A stretch of DNA of 56,440 nt, from positions 1-56,440 of the forward strand of contig SZXY01000024.1 in the NCBI GenBank assembly GCA_005843805.1, read 5' to 3'. Origin of the DNA: Chlorobium sp. (GTDB lineage: Bacteria > Bacteroidota > Chlorobiia > Chlorobiales > Chlorobiaceae). Within the stretch, counting starts at the first letter, position 1; the number at the start of each line of letters is the position of its first letter. The notes beneath the pieces are model-generated. The model was not told where the DNA came from, ran no database searches, and worked only from the letters and a program-made list of their open reading frames with translations. The position numbers and the translations under genes are program-made. This document shows positions 46,658 to 56,313 of the stretch, piece by piece.

Positions 46658-47575
46658 ATGTCAGAACAAAATCCGAATCACTTCATTCCTCGTGTTGCAA
46701 TAGTAGTCTCACCGGTCAACAATGTCATGCAGGCATTCAGTGCGGTTACCGGTACATGGGTTTCGTTTTCCGGCACAGTTCAGGATAGTGGCGCCACGGT
46801 TTTGACGGGTACCAACGTCGGTCTTGTGGTTTCTCCAGTCAATAACGTCATGCAGGCATTCAGTGCACTGACGGGGACGTGGCAAAGTCTGAGCGCCACG
46901 ATTCAGGATACAGGCGCTGTCATTCGCGCTGCCGGAAACGTTGGGCTGGTGGTTTCACCAGTCAACAACGTCATGCAGGCATATAGTGCGGTTACCGGTA
47001 CCTGGGCTTCGCTCGCCGGTACAGTTCAGGACACTGGAGCTACAGTTCTTGTGGGAACCAATGTCGCATTGGTAGTCTCACCCGTCAATAATCTCATGCA
47101 TGCTTTCAGTGCGCTGACAGGGACGTGGCAAAGCCTGACGGCCACGATTCAGGATACGGGAGCCGTGATTCAGGCCGCAGGTAACGTAGGGTTGGTAGTC
47201 TCACCTGTCAACAATGTCATGCAGGCATATAGTGCGGTCACCGGCACCTGGGTTTCGCTCTCGGCCACAGTCCAGGACACTGGCGCCACTGTTCTGACGG
47301 GAACCAACGTTGCTCTTGTGGTCTCACCAGTCAATAATGTCATGCAGGCATTCAGTGCACTGACAGGTTCATGGCAGAGCCTGACGGCCACGATTCAGGA
47401 TACTGGTGCCGGCATTCAGGCCGCAGGTAACGTAGGGTTGGTGGTTTCTCCAGTCAACAACGTCATGCAGGCATTCAGTGCAATCACCGGTACATGGGCT
47501 TCGCTCTCCGCCACAGTCCAGGACAGTGGAGCGTCAATTCTGGTTGGAAACATTGCTGGTACCGACGCCGGATAA
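46658..47575 (+). CDS. Protein of seven 41-residue tandem repeats, unknown function
   Basis: 305 residues. After 12 residues the whole chain is seven head-to-tail 41-residue units of the form V(A/G)LVVSPVNNVMQAFSALTG. Units alternate between type a (TGTW(V/A)SLSATVQDTGATVLTGTN) and type b (TGTWQSLSATIQDTGAVIQAAGN), so the effective unit is 82 residues; the last unit runs into a short GTDAG tail. The repeats have regular V/L, T and G spacing, which would suit a beta-rich stacked fold; that is an inference. There is no signal peptide, cysteine or charged cluster. AGGAAAA precedes the ATG. I recognise no family. Confidence 0.8.
   Translation: MSEQNPNHFIPRVAIVVSPVNNVMQAFSAVTGTWVSFSGTVQDSGATVLTGTNVGLVVSPVNNVMQAFSALTGTWQSLSATIQDTGAVIRAAGNVGLVVSPVNNVMQAYSAVTGTWASLAGTVQDTGATVLVGTNVALVVSPVNNLMHAFSALTGTWQSLTATIQDTGAVIQAAGNVGLVVSPVNNVMQAYSAVTGTWVSLSATVQDTGATVLTGTNVALVVSPVNNVMQAFSALTGSWQSLTATIQDTGAGIQAAGNVGLVVSPVNNVMQAFSAITGTWASLSATVQDSGASILVGNIAGTDAG
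46694..47554 (+). repeat. Seven 123-bp tandem repeats within the coding sequence
   Basis: Seven in-frame 123-bp units, arranged as 246-bp a/b pairs plus one extra a unit. Some segments are almost identical between pairs, for example around ATTCAGGCCGCAGGTAACGT in units 4 and 6, while others differ at third positions. This points to expansion by recombination under selection for protein sequence. Confidence 0.9.
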
Positions 47576-48128
47576 GCATTAAGGCAGTTGTTTTTCATTG
47601 CCGAATCCCGTTAGCGGGGGAGTAGCTTCGAATTTCAAAACCGTCTTTTGCTTGATAGCATGATCGGGATCTCAGCACCTTCTGACGAATTCACCTGCCA
47701 ATGGTGCGATCGCTCTTGCTTGCCAATGGCTTGCCCGACGAGGATGTTGGTGACCACGAGTAAGACATTTCGTTGATGGAACTGGCTGAGCGGGCAATTT
47801 TTGTATGTCCTGATGAAAAAAATGCAGCGTGAGGCTGGTCGGAGAGGATGGGTGTGCTTGACAGGGATGAAGTGTAAATTGCTTTCATTAATGCAAAAGT
47901 AACTGAGGCGGCTTTTCAAGTCAGACTTATTTATGTGTAAAGGTTTTTTTTTCGACTTGACCGGTTACTCTTCTCAGAGAACCGTCGAATTCCAACACAA
48001 GCCTTGGCGCTACCACCATGCAAATCCGGCTGCGATTATTTGCATGAGAACGCTTAAATTCCCTGAATTGTCAACGGGGGGAACGTCGAGCTCCGGCTCT
48101 TAACGGTATAACAAGAAGGCCATAACTT
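47576..48128. other. Intergenic stretch with gene debris and a hairpin
   Basis: 553 bases without an intact gene. Track ORFs on the minus strand (47635-47919) have no recognisable family or SD and appear to be antisense readings of a decayed + strand gene (see 47701-47829). A stem-loop occurs near 47951-47989: TTCGAC and GTCGAA as outer arms, CGGTTACTCT and AGAGAACCG as inner arms. It lacks a following T run in either direction. Confidence 0.5.
47701..47829 (+). pseudogene. Remnant of a HAD-superfamily phosphatase
   Basis: Read in one frame, this stretch gives LLLANGLPDEDVGDHE, a stop codon (TAA at 47761), then DISLMELAERAIFVCPDEKNAA and another stop. The pattern matches the C-terminal Mg-binding region of HAD-type phosphatases (GDSxxDIPMLELAxxxVxVNPD). 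No other HAD motif is seen upstream, where the frame has several stops, so only a decayed tail remains. An accidental similarity is possible because the stretch is short. Confidence 0.45.
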
Positions 48129-48941
48129 ATGAATGAACGTTTTTTTCTGAAGCTTCTTCTCGCACTTTTTTCGGGGCTTATTGTGGCTGAGCTGCTTGTT
48201 GTGGCGCTTTACGGGCTGCGGCTTGAGCTGATTCTGCTCTGTTTTATCATCGCGGTGGCTTTGACGGGCATTGTTATTGTGGCGCGGCTCCTGGTTCCTG
48301 AGCGTTCCGGCAGTGAGTCGGTTTCGATGCGGCGGGCGCGGGCGATGAGGGAAGAGAGTTTGCGGGACCGGTTTGGGGAGTATGCGGTTGACGAGGAGTT
48401 CCTTGACGGCAAGGGTGCCCGGCGTTCCAAAGTGAGTGTGGCGGAACCGTCCATGCCGAAGAGTTCTGGCGGAAGCAGTGATCTCAACAGAGGTGGAGCG
48501 GTTTCGCTGGAGAACTCTATCAGGGCTCATGCGGAGATGTATGGTGGCCTTCGGCAGTTGCTTATGATGATGGAAAAGATCGATGAAACTGCTTTTAGCC
48601 AGCTCAAGGCCAAGGCTGGGCTCGGGGGTGTTTCGAAGAGTGAGGTTATCTGCCAGATTCGCGCCATGGCGGCTGTAGAAGAGGGGGAGTGCTGTGAAAC
48701 TTTTAAAAGCTCGCTCGATGAGACAATCAAGGCGTTTTCCTGTGACCGGGAGAGTTTTGAGGATTATATCCGGCGGAGTATGACTACCGGTGGCGATCAA
48801 TCCTCTGGTGGTGATGAGGGTTTTTCGGTTGAGCTTGACAGTGCCGCGCTTTCCCAGGTTCCTGGCACCATGCCTGAGGACTTTTCCCATGATCCCAAAG
48901 CGGTGTTTTCGAAGCTGAAAAAATCGGGATTGAACTCATGA
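48129..48941 (+). CDS. Two-TM protein of unknown function
   Basis: 270 residues, AAGAAGG upstream of the ATG. Two adjacent hydrophobic helices (residues ~6-28, LKLLLALFSGLIVAELLVVAL; ~34-55, LILLCFIIAVALTGIVIVA) are followed by a basic stretch and a long soluble part. That part has a low-complexity linker (SSGGSSDLNRGG) and a helical region (HAEMYGGLRQLLMMMEKIDE). I do not recognise a family. The stop overlaps the start of the rRNA methyltransferase gene by ATGA, so they are co-translated. Confidence 0.75.
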   Translation: MNERFFLKLLLALFSGLIVAELLVVALYGLRLELILLCFIIAVALTGIVIVARLLVPERSGSESVSMRRARAMREESLRDRFGEYAVDEEFLDGKGARRSKVSVAEPSMPKSSGGSSDLNRGGAVSLENSIRAHAEMYGGLRQLLMMMEKIDETAFSQLKAKAGLGGVSKSEVICQIRAMAAVEEGECCETFKSSLDETIKAFSCDRESFEDYIRRSMTTGGDQSSGGDEGFSVELDSAALSQVPGTMPEDFSHDPKAVFSKLKKSGLNS

Positions 48942-49741
48942 AGCCAGTTGAGACGCTTCCTTTGAGCAAAGCCAGGTTCCGTCATTATGTCAAGCTTCAT
49001 CAGAAAAAGTTTCGGGATCAGGAAGGGCTTTTTCTTGCCGAAGGGCTTCGAACTGTGAGGGAACTCTGTCTTAACTTGCCCAATGAGGAGATGCTTGTGG
49101 CTCTGCTTCTCGGGGAGAGTGAAACGATGGATGCCGGTTTTGTCAGGAGCCGAAAGGAAAAGCTCTTTTCACTCAGCGACAGGGAGTGTTCGGAACTTTC
49201 GCAAACTTCGACGTCGCAGGGCATTTTTGGTGTTTTTCGCAAACAGCGAGAGGGTGAAGCTGAGGCTGGCAGTGGAGTGTCGGGGAAGTCATTCATGGTG
49301 GCACTCGATGATGTTCAGGATCCGGGTAATGTGGGCACCATCCTGAGAACGGCTGTCTGGTTCGGGGCTGACGCCCTTATTTGCAGCGTCGGCACCGCCG
49401 ACCGATATAATGCCAAAGCGGTGCGCTCGTGTGCTGGCAGTATCTATGCTGTGCGTCATTACGGTGTTGAGCGTCTTGACCTTGAACTCCAGCGGCTGAA
49501 GGAGATTGGGTATTCCATTGTCGCCGCGTCGCTTGAGGGAAGGGATTTCAGGGAGTTTGACTTATGGCCGGAAAAGCTGGTGCTGGTGATCGGCAATGAA
49601 GCCAACGGTGTCAGTGAATCGGCAAGAGCACTGGCTGACCGGCTTGTCAGGATACCGCATGGCGGTAACCATGCGCGGGTTGAGTCGCTTAACGCGGCGG
49701 TCTCAGCCGCCATTCTGATGGATCGGCTGGTGCTGCAGTGA
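48938..49741 (+). CDS. SpoU/TrmH-family RNA 2'-O-methyltransferase
   Basis: 267 residues. An N-terminal substrate-binding part (LSKARFRHYVKLHQKKFRDQ, FLAEGLRTVREL) is followed by the SPOUT catalytic domain with the three family motifs: VALDDVQDPGNVGTILRTA, LVLVIGNEANGVSE and IPHGGNHARVESLNAAVSAAI. Such enzymes methylate a ribose 2'-OH of rRNA or tRNA using SAM and bind it in a trefoil knot. The layout is closest to the RlmB/TsnR-like branch, but the target nucleotide cannot be told. Confidence 0.92.
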   Translation: MKPVETLPLSKARFRHYVKLHQKKFRDQEGLFLAEGLRTVRELCLNLPNEEMLVALLLGESETMDAGFVRSRKEKLFSLSDRECSELSQTSTSQGIFGVFRKQREGEAEAGSGVSGKSFMVALDDVQDPGNVGTILRTAVWFGADALICSVGTADRYNAKAVRSCAGSIYAVRHYGVERLDLELQRLKEIGYSIVAASLEGRDFREFDLWPEKLVLVIGNEANGVSESARALADRLVRIPHGGNHARVESLNAAVSAAILMDRLVLQ

Positions 49742-49753
49742 TGGGCTGTGTCG

Positions 49754-50596
49754 TCAGACGAGCAGTACCGGGTAGTCGATGCTGTTGACAAGCTCGTGAA
49801 CGGACTCTTTTGGAATGTTCATCCGGTCACTGAGAACGAGCAGGCCGGAGTCGGCCATTCGGATGTAGCGTGCAAGTGTTTTTCCCTCTTTCAGCGGCAG
49901 GTGGTGGTATTCGATATCGGTGGCAGGAATCGCTGTCGTTGCCATTAGCTCGCGCTGCATCTCTTCTGCCTTTTCAGGGGTTTGACCGAGGATAAGCACA
50001 CTGAGCGGGATGCCGGGCTGCAGGAGGGCGAGCGCACTGTTGAGAGCCTGCTGTGATCCTTCTGATCCGTCGTAGAGTACCAGTACTGTCCCATCTTTGG
50101 CGGAGAAACCGGGTCGCATGAGCAAAAGCGGTTTTTTGCCTTCAGCCATAGCTTTTCTTGCTGTTGAGCCAAGTCCTTTTCGGCAGGTGGGCGATCGTCC
50201 ACTTCGACCGAGTACGAGCAGATCGGCTTCAAGCGCTGCAGCGATGACCTCTGCCGGAACCATCCCCCGCGAGACCCTGAAGGTGTATTCAACCATAAAC
50301 TCTCCGGCAATTCGCTGCAGGGCTTCCTCTGCTGCTCTTGCCTGCATTTTCAGGGAGCGTTCAAGCTGTAAAGTCTCTATTTTTTCAGGTTCCTGAGTGT
50401 AGACGCGAATTTCTCGGCTGAATGGCAGTTCCGCCATTCGCAGAAGATTGAGGTCTTCGACAAAAATTCCGGTAAGATCGGCATGCATCCGCCGGGCAAG
50501 TTCGGCTGCAGCCCTCAGCGAGGCTATGCTGTGCGGTGAACAGTCGAGAGCGACTGTGATGTGGCGGATCACCTTGTTGGTGTGTCGTTCCGGCAT
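49754..50596 (-). CDS. Universal stress protein, two UspA domains
   Basis: 280 residues holding two Usp folds. The first (about 10-160) opens ITVALDCSPHSIASLRAAAELA and ends in LVLGRSGRSPTCRKGLGSTARKAM, near the nucleotide-binding GxxGxxx(9)G(S/T) motif. The second (about 165-280) starts VLVLYDGSEGSQQALNSAL and ends NSIDYPVLLV, with a less complete motif. Usp proteins bind ATP or related ligands under stress. It lies 3 bases downstream of the Lon-like gene, and GAGGAAT inside that gene's end gives a good SD. Confidence 0.88.
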   Translation of the reverse strand: MPERHTNKVIRHITVALDCSPHSIASLRAAAELARRMHADLTGIFVEDLNLLRMAELPFSREIRVYTQEPEKIETLQLERSLKMQARAAEEALQRIAGEFMVEYTFRVSRGMVPAEVIAAALEADLLVLGRSGRSPTCRKGLGSTARKAMAEGKKPLLLMRPGFSAKDGTVLVLYDGSEGSQQALNSALALLQPGIPLSVLILGQTPEKAEEMQRELMATTAIPATDIEYHHLPLKEGKTLARYIRMADSGLLVLSDRMNIPKESVHELVNSIDYPVLLV

Positions 50597-50599
50597 GGG

Positions 50600-53023
50600 T
50601 TATTCCTCTTCGTCGTTTAAAGAGGCATTGAATTTTTTGAGTTTTTCAGCCATTTCGCCAAGGCGTGCCAGTGCCATGCCGTTGATGCTTTCGGAAGGGT
50701 AGTTGCCGTTTTCATCTGCAACACCAGCAGGAATGCCGGTCAGAATTTCGATCCCTTCATCGACATGGGTGACCGGATAGATCGCGAAAAGCCCGTTTCT
50801 CGACGCTTCAACCACCTCCTGACGAAGCATGAGATTATCGACATTGGATGCAGGGATAAGTACACCCTGTTTTCCGGAGAGTTCTCTTGCCTTGCAGAGA
50901 TCAAAAAATCCTTCGATTTTTTCGTTGACTCCTCCTATTGCCTGCACTTCGCCAAACTGGTTGACCGAGCCGGTGACAGCGAAGCATTGATGTATGGGAG
51001 CGCCAGAAAGTGCGGAGAGGAGGGCGTATAACTCGGCTGAAGATGCGCTGTCGCCCTCTATGCCGCTGTATGATTGTTCGAAGACCAGCGATGCGGAGAG
51101 TGAGAGTGGCTGGTCAATGGCAAAGCGGGCGCCGAGAAATCCCGAGAGAATCATCACTCCTTTTGAGTGGATAGGGCCCCCCATTTCAACTTCACGCTCA
51201 ATGTCAATTACCTCTCCTTTGCCGAGTCGAACTCTGGCCGTTATTCTTCCGGGATGACCGAAGCTTTGTCCACCGGGCGAGTATATGGCAAGGCCGTTGA
51301 TCTGGCCGATTTTTTCTGAGTCGGTATCGATAAGAATTGAGTTTTTCAGGGTTGCTTCCCTGATTTTTTCCTGGATTCTCGATGAGCGAACAGTTCTTGC
51401 GTCGATGGCGCGCTGGACATCTTCAGCCTGCACAATATCTTTTTTGGCTGAAACGGCATAGTATTCGGCCTCATGCACCAGGTCGCAGATGCTCTGCAGG
51501 TGCGCTGTGAGTTTTTTTGAGTCCCCCGAGAGACGGCTTCCGTGTTCGATAACCCTTGCGACGGCACCTCTGTCAAAGTGATGCAGGTTGTCTTTTTTTG
51601 CTATAGAGCTTATAATGCGGGCGTAGGCAAGCTTGCCGTCACTGTCGCCTGCAAGTTCGTCTTCAAAATCTGCAGCAACCTTGAAGAGTTCGCTGAAGTC
51701 AGGATCATAAACGCTGAGCAGATAGTAGAGGTGACGTTCTCCGAGCAGAATGACCTTGATGTCGAGCGGAATTGGCTCTGGTTCAAGCGAGACCGTGCTG
51801 ACAAGGCTGTAGAGCTGGGCCAGTGACTCAATGTGAATTTGCCGGGTGCGCAAGGCTTTTTTCAGCGCTTCGTAGGCAAGGGGTTCCATGAGCAGCCGTC
51901 TTGCATCGATGAGCAGATAGCCTCCGTTTGCGCGGTGCAGCGCTCCTTTCTTGATCAGGGTAAAGTCGGTGACCAGGGTGCCCATCTGCGAGATGTGCTC
52001 GATATCACCAACCAGGTTCTGGCATGCAGGTTTGTCTTCATAGACGACCGGAGCGCCTTTGGTTTTGCTGTTGTCGACAATGACGTTGACACGGTAGCGG
52101 TTAAACGAAGCTCCTCTGTGGGAAAATTTTCCGGGAGAGATTCCAAGCAACAGCTCTCTTGGATCAGGCTCTCTTTCAAGGAACTGGTCGAAATTTTCAA
52201 CAAGGTCACTTTCTACGCTCTCCAGATATGCCATCACCCCTTCCAGCAGTTCATAGCTTGTTTTGAGTTCACTAATCAGAGGTTTTACGGCAAAATTTGC
52301 GATGTTGCGGTTCAGCTCCTTGATCTTTTCCTGGGTTTCACGCTGCCATTTGGGGATTTGAGCCATAATGGACTGCATTGCCGTTTTCAGAATCTCTATT
52401 TCTTCTTCGATGCTGTCACGCTCTTTTTTTGAGAGCTGCATGAACTCTTCAGGCTTGATGACTTCACCCTGTTTTTGAGGGGCAAAGGCAAATCCGGCAG
52501 GTGTTCTGATGAGCGCTATCTGGCGTTCTGCCGCTTTTTTTTCAAGTTCTTCAATAGCTTCTGCCTGCTGTTCCTGGAACTTTTCCCGTATATCCTTTTC
52601 TTGTGCCTGGTACTCCTCACTGCTGAACGCTGCAGGCAGGACAGTAAAAAGTGCCTCGACAAGGTGTTCCATATTCCGGGAGAGGGTGCTGGCCTTTCCC
52701 GCCGGAAGTTTCAGTGCTTTTGGGTGACGCGGTTGTTCAAAGTTGTTGACATAGCACCAGTCGGAAGGTACCGCCGCATCGGGGGCTGTGTTGCCGAGAA
52801 AGTGCATTATAGCGGTTTGCTTGCCTGTGCCGTTGGGACCGAGAGCAAAAAGGTTGAACCCGTCGTGCCGTATTCCCATGCTGAAGGTTATGGCGTCGAA
52901 TGCCCTCTCCTGGCCCGTCGCTTTTATGGGGCCATCAAGCTCCGCTGTGGTGTCGAAGCTGAATCCTTCGGGGTTACAGGTTCTGTAGAGTTTTTCGGGA
53001 GCAAGCTTTGCGGGTAGTGCCAT
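50600..53023 (-). CDS. Lon-like AAA+ ATP-dependent protease (LonB/LonC type)
   Basis: 807 residues. Walker A is GPNGTGKQT (about residue 60), followed by a long coiled-coil insertion rich in K/E/Q (about 140-250). The C-terminal S16 protease domain has the serine motif in [17 protein letters not shown] (~657) and the lysine in [11 protein letters not shown] (~700). This matches the single-chain Lon-related group with N-terminal domain differing from classical LonA. It degrades misfolded or specific cytosolic proteins. It is probably transcribed with the UspA gene (3-base gap), which suggests a stress role. Confidence 0.9.
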   Translation of the reverse strand: MALPAKLAPEKLYRTCNPEGFSFDTTAELDGPIKATGQERAFDAITFSMGIRHDGFNLFALGPNGTGKQTAIMHFLGNTAPDAAVPSDWCYVNNFEQPRHPKALKLPAGKASTLSRNMEHLVEALFTVLPAAFSSEEYQAQEKDIREKFQEQQAEAIEELEKKAAERQIALIRTPAGFAFAPQKQGEVIKPEEFMQLSKKERDSIEEEIEILKTAMQSIMAQIPKWQRETQEKIKELNRNIANFAVKPLISELKTSYELLEGVMAYLESVESDLVENFDQFLEREPDPRELLLGISPGKFSHRGASFNRYRVNVIVDNSKTKGAPVVYEDKPACQNLVGDIEHISQMGTLVTDFTLIKKGALHRANGGYLLIDARRLLMEPLAYEALKKALRTRQIHIESLAQLYSLVSTVSLEPEPIPLDIKVILLGERHLYYLLSVYDPDFSELFKVAADFEDELAGDSDGKLAYARIISSIAKKDNLHHFDRGAVARVIEHGSRLSGDSKKLTAHLQSICDLVHEAEYYAVSAKKDIVQAEDVQRAIDARTVRSSRIQEKIREATLKNSILIDTDSEKIGQINGLAIYSPGGQSFGHPGRITARVRLGKGEVIDIEREVEMGGPIHSKGVMILSGFLGARFAIDQPLSLSASLVFEQSYSGIEGDSASSAELYALLSALSGAPIHQCFAVTGSVNQFGEVQAIGGVNEKIEGFFDLCKARELSGKQGVLIPASNVDNLMLRQEVVEASRNGLFAIYPVTHVDEGIEILTGIPAGVADENGNYPSESINGMALARLGEMAEKLKKFNASLNDEEE

Positions 53024-53084
53024 AGTGATCGCTTCTTTGTAGGGTTGATCTCTTGCTGGTCGCTTTATCCTTCTTATACAATGT

Positions 53085-53124
53085 ACAAAAACCCCCGCAA
53101 AACAATCTGAATGTTGCGGGGGTT
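53085..53124 (-). terminator. Rho-independent terminator of the terC-like gene
   Basis: On the minus strand AACCCCCGCAA and TTGCGGGGGTT form an 11-pair GC-rich stem followed by TTTTT, 32 bases past the TerC stop. On the + strand the hairpin lacks a T run. Confidence 0.9.
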
Positions 53125-53155
53125 AACGGAGGGGGATGAACCGGGCAGCTTTCGT

Positions 53156-53914
53156 TCAGGCGCTGTCGCCGTCAATATTCAGGGTTGAATGAAGATGTAC
53201 CGGCTTTATGGTTTTTTTGCGCAGGCGGATGTTCAGCATTTCAACCAAGACAGAAAATGCCATGGCAAAATAGATATACCCCTTGGGAATTTCAAACCCG
53301 GCCCCTTCGGCAAGCAGGGTGACTCCGACAAGGATAAGAAAGCTCAGGGCAAGCATTTTGATGGTCGGGTGCGCTTCGACGAAATCGCTGATTGATTTTG
53401 CGGCCAGCATCATGATGGCGATAGAGATCATGATGGCGATAATCATCACTTCGACATCTTTGGCCAGTCCGACAGCGGTAATGACAGAGTCAAGCGAAAA
53501 AACAATGTCAATAATGGCAATCTGCACCATGGTGATTGCAAAACTGCCTTTTGAGTTGTTTTTGATTGCCTCTTCATCGCCTTCAAGGCTCTGGTGGATT
53601 TCATGGGTGCTTTTTGCAAGCAGAAAGAGCCCTCCGCCAATAAGGATGAGGTCGCGTCCAGAAACAGCGTGATCAAGCAAGGTGAAGAGTCCGGCTGTAA
53701 GTCCCATGACCCAGGTTATCGAGAGCAGGAGGGCTATGCGGGTCATCATGGCAAGTCCCAGACCAATAACCCGTCCCCTGCTGCGCTGCTCTTCCGGCAG
53801 CCGTCCCACAATAATCGAGATAAAAATAATATTGTCGATACCGAGAACAATTTCCAGAGCTGTTAATGTTGCAAGCGCAATCCAGGCTTCAGGCTGTGTG
53901 ATCCATTCCATCAT
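53156..53914 (-). CDS. TerC-family integral membrane protein
   Basis: 252 residues with about seven hydrophobic segments. TerC-type signatures are present: LTALEIVLGIDNIIFISI near the N terminus and IAIIDIVFSLDSVITAVGLA in the middle, with the paired acidic residues (E/D in membrane) conserved in the family. Members are linked to metal (Mn2+) export and tellurite resistance in other bacteria; the substrate here is inferred only. Start ATG at 53912-53914 or the next codon. The gene is monocistronic, ending at a strong terminator and divergent from the aldehyde dehydrogenase. Confidence 0.9.
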   Translation of the reverse strand: MMEWITQPEAWIALATLTALEIVLGIDNIIFISIIVGRLPEEQRSRGRVIGLGLAMMTRIALLLSITWVMGLTAGLFTLLDHAVSGRDLILIGGGLFLLAKSTHEIHQSLEGDEEAIKNNSKGSFAITMVQIAIIDIVFSLDSVITAVGLAKDVEVMIIAIMISIAIMMLAAKSISDFVEAHPTIKMLALSFLILVGVTLLAEGAGFEIPKGYIYFAMAFSVLVEMLNIRLRKKTIKPVHLHSTLNIDGDSA

Positions 53915-54096
53915 TGGTGAAAAAGGGTATAGTTTTTCTATATAAGGCTCGACTCATGAGGGTAATGTACTGAACAGATTCTGCCCTGCAAAAAAACCGA
54001 AGCCGTGTGGGTGGCGGGGTTACGGCAGCAGGTGATTTTTCGTTACATTGCAAAGCGGTAAAGGTTTGCTGATAATGTGTTTATACCACCCTTGCC

Positions 54097-55485
54097 ATGC
54101 AGAAAGATGAGATTTTACCTCTTTTGGCGCTATTGAGAGAGTCGTTTGAACGTGGTCTTACCCGTGACCACTCATGGAGGCGTTCCCGGTTGCAGGCCCT
54201 TGAAGCTTTTCTCGTTGAACGCGAAGAGGAGATTGCCACAGCGGTGCATGATGATTTTCGTAAATCCAGAGCTGAAACTTTCTTGACGGAAACGGGATAT
54301 CTTCGTTCTGAAATCCGGTTTGCCCTTAAGCATCTTGGATCATGGATGAAGCCCCGCCGGGTTTCCATTCCGCTCATCTACCAGCCGGGAGATGGCTGGT
54401 ACGCCAGTGAACCCTATGGCGTTGTCCTTATTATCGGAGCGTGGAATTACCCTCTGCAACTTTGTCTTGCCCCCCTTATCAGTGCTATCGCAGCCGGTAA
54501 CTGTGCGGTTGTCAAACCTTCGGAACAAGCTCCCCATACCTCTGCACTTCTTGCGGAAGGATTGTCTCACTATCTTGACAGGAATGCAATTGCGGTGATC
54601 GAGGGTGGGGTTGACGTGAGTCGAACCCTTCTTGAGGAGCGTTTCGACTATATTTTTTTTACCGGAAGCCGGGCGACAGGTTGCGAGGTAATGCATGCCG
54701 CAGCACGGCATCTGACCCCTTTGACGCTTGAACTCGGGGGCAAATGTCCCTGTATTGTCGATCTGGAGGGTGACGTGCGTGTGGCAGCCCGCCGGATTGT
54801 GTGGGCCAAGTTTTTAAATGGTGGCCAGACCTGTGTAGCGCCCGATTATGTTCTGGTACACAGGAAGAGAGAGCAGGAGCTGATCGGGTATATGCAGCAA
54901 GCAATTACCTGCTTTTATGGTGACGATCCCCGTCTGAGTCCCGATTATCCCCGCATTGTCAATGACCATAATTTCATGCGTCTTGAAGGGATTCTTGCCG
55001 ACTCATCGTTCAGGAAAGGAGGAAAAACCGATCCTGGTGAGCGTTATATTGCGCCGACAATTCTTCATGACGTGACGCTGGATTCGGTAATAATGCAGTC
55101 GGAGATTTTCGGTCCCCTTTTGCCGGTCATTGCCTATGAGGATCTTGATGAAGTGTTCGATACTCTGCGCAAAGGGAACGAACCCCTTGCACTCTATCTT
55201 TTTTCTTCTGACAGAAATGTGCAGGAGAGGGTCGTGCGTCAAACCCGTTCAGGTGGTGTGTGTATCAATGACCTGCTCTTTCATGCAGCCATTCACTCTC
55301 TCCCTTTTGGGGGGCTTGGCAGCAGTGGCTTTGGCGCGTATCATGGCAGGGCGGGGTTTGAGACCTTTTCTTTTCAGCGGAGCGTTCTGCGCCGTTCACT
55401 CTGTCCTGATCCTGATTTGCGCTATCCGCCTTATGGCAAGAAAAAGCTCAGCATCCTCAAACGCCTTGTAACTCTTTTTCATTAA
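54097..55485 (+). CDS. NAD(P)-dependent aldehyde dehydrogenase, class 3-like
   Basis: 462 residues, typical of the shorter ALDH3-like branch. Motifs in order: LIIGAWNYPLQLCLAPLI, AVVKPSEQAPHT, FFTGSRATG, the general base in LELGGKCP (~212) and the nucleophile cysteine in NGGQTCVAPDYV (~246). It oxidises medium- or long-chain fatty aldehydes to acids in family members. A patatin-like lipase gene follows 39 bases later, which would suit a lipid-turnover or membrane-repair pair. It has no evident link with the distant NRPS reductase product. Confidence 0.93.
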   Translation: MQKDEILPLLALLRESFERGLTRDHSWRRSRLQALEAFLVEREEEIATAVHDDFRKSRAETFLTETGYLRSEIRFALKHLGSWMKPRRVSIPLIYQPGDGWYASEPYGVVLIIGAWNYPLQLCLAPLISAIAAGNCAVVKPSEQAPHTSALLAEGLSHYLDRNAIAVIEGGVDVSRTLLEERFDYIFFTGSRATGCEVMHAAARHLTPLTLELGGKCPCIVDLEGDVRVAARRIVWAKFLNGGQTCVAPDYVLVHRKREQELIGYMQQAITCFYGDDPRLSPDYPRIVNDHNFMRLEGILADSSFRKGGKTDPGERYIAPTILHDVTLDSVIMQSEIFGPLLPVIAYEDLDEVFDTLRKGNEPLALYLFSSDRNVQERVVRQTRSGGVCINDLLFHAAIHSLPFGGLGSSGFGAYHGRAGFETFSFQRSVLRRSLCPDPDLRYPPYGKKKLSILKRLVTLFH

Positions 55486-55524
55486 CCGCTGAACGTCGTC
55501 CGGAACGTGTAACGCCAAAAAATC

Positions 55525-56313
55525 ATGAATAATAGAGATATCCAGAAAACAGGTCTCGGGCTCGGAGGCGGAGCAGTGCTTGGTGCTGCCCATGTAGGAG
55601 TGCTCAGGGCACTGGCTGAACTGCATATTCCTGTTGCCATGGTGAGCGGTACCAGTATCGGTGCCTTTATTGCTTCTCTGTACGCTTTCGGCAAAAGCTG
55701 GCAGGAGATTCGCGATATTTCGTTTGATCTCGACTGGCTCGACATGTCTGGTCTTGCGCTTTCGCAGTACGGGCTTTTATCGAACAGGAAATTCGGAGGC
55801 ATTGTCACCGAACTCCTCGGACAGCGAGATATTCGGGATGCCCTGATACCTCTTTCAATGGTTGCTACCGACATCGGCAGCGGCAAAAAAGTGGTTTTTA
55901 CTGAAGGGGATGTAGCCTCGGCAGTGATGGCAAGCAGTTGTATTCCTGGTATTTTCCGGCCAGTGGAGTTTGAGGGTGCGTTGCTTGTCGATGGGGTGCT
56001 TATGGAAAATGTTCCAGTTGCTCCGCTACTCGAAAGCGGTGCGGACTCGGTCATCTGTGTTGATCTTCTGGCCCACCATGCGTTCAGAAAGCCCGACAAT
56101 ATTATCGGACTTCTGCTCAATGCCTTTTACAGTACCATCACCAATACAACAGCCCTGCAGACAGGGGTGGCCGATTTGTGTATTTCACCCGATCTGTCGG
56201 GATTTAACCTGATCGGTACCGGTAATATTCCGGATATTATGGAGGCTGGCTATCAGGCGGCACTGCCCGCACTTAAAGCATGGCTGGAAGGAAAGCGGCC
56301 TGCTCTGCCATAA
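55525..56313 (+). CDS. Patatin-like phospholipase (NTE/RssA type)
   Basis: 262 residues. The oxyanion-hole region is [19 protein letters not shown], the nucleophile serine is in GTSIG ([14 protein letters not shown], about residue 41), and the catalytic aspartate is in [13 protein letters not shown] (about 155). Bacterial members hydrolyse acyl groups from membrane lipids. There is no signal peptide, so it is probably cytosolic or peripheral at the inner membrane. The 39-base gap to the aldehyde dehydrogenase implies co-transcription. The sequence is complete at 56313. Confidence 0.92.
   Translation: MNNRDIQKTGLGLGGGAVLGAAHVGVLRALAELHIPVAMVSGTSIGAFIASLYAFGKSWQEIRDISFDLDWLDMSGLALSQYGLLSNRKFGGIVTELLGQRDIRDALIPLSMVATDIGSGKKVVFTEGDVASAVMASSCIPGIFRPVEFEGALLVDGVLMENVPVAPLLESGADSVICVDLLAHHAFRKPDNIIGLLLNAFYSTITNTTALQTGVADLCISPDLSGFNLIGTGNIPDIMEAGYQAALPALKAWLEGKRPALP

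Noticed and set aside
46694-47554. Tandem repeats considered as a CRISPR array
   Set aside because: Units are contiguous, in frame and coding, without spacers of unique sequence.
47635-47919. 94-aa minus-strand ORF
   Set aside because: The + strand carries the HAD-like remnant, so this frame is probably antisense of a decayed gene; no motif or SD.
47951-47989. Stem-loop considered as a terminator
   Set aside because: The T run precedes the stem on the + strand and neither strand has Ts after it.
48054-48890. 278-aa minus-strand ORF
   Set aside because: It lies opposite the two-TM gene, is rich in R, H, P and T as antisense frames are, and has no SD or family motif.
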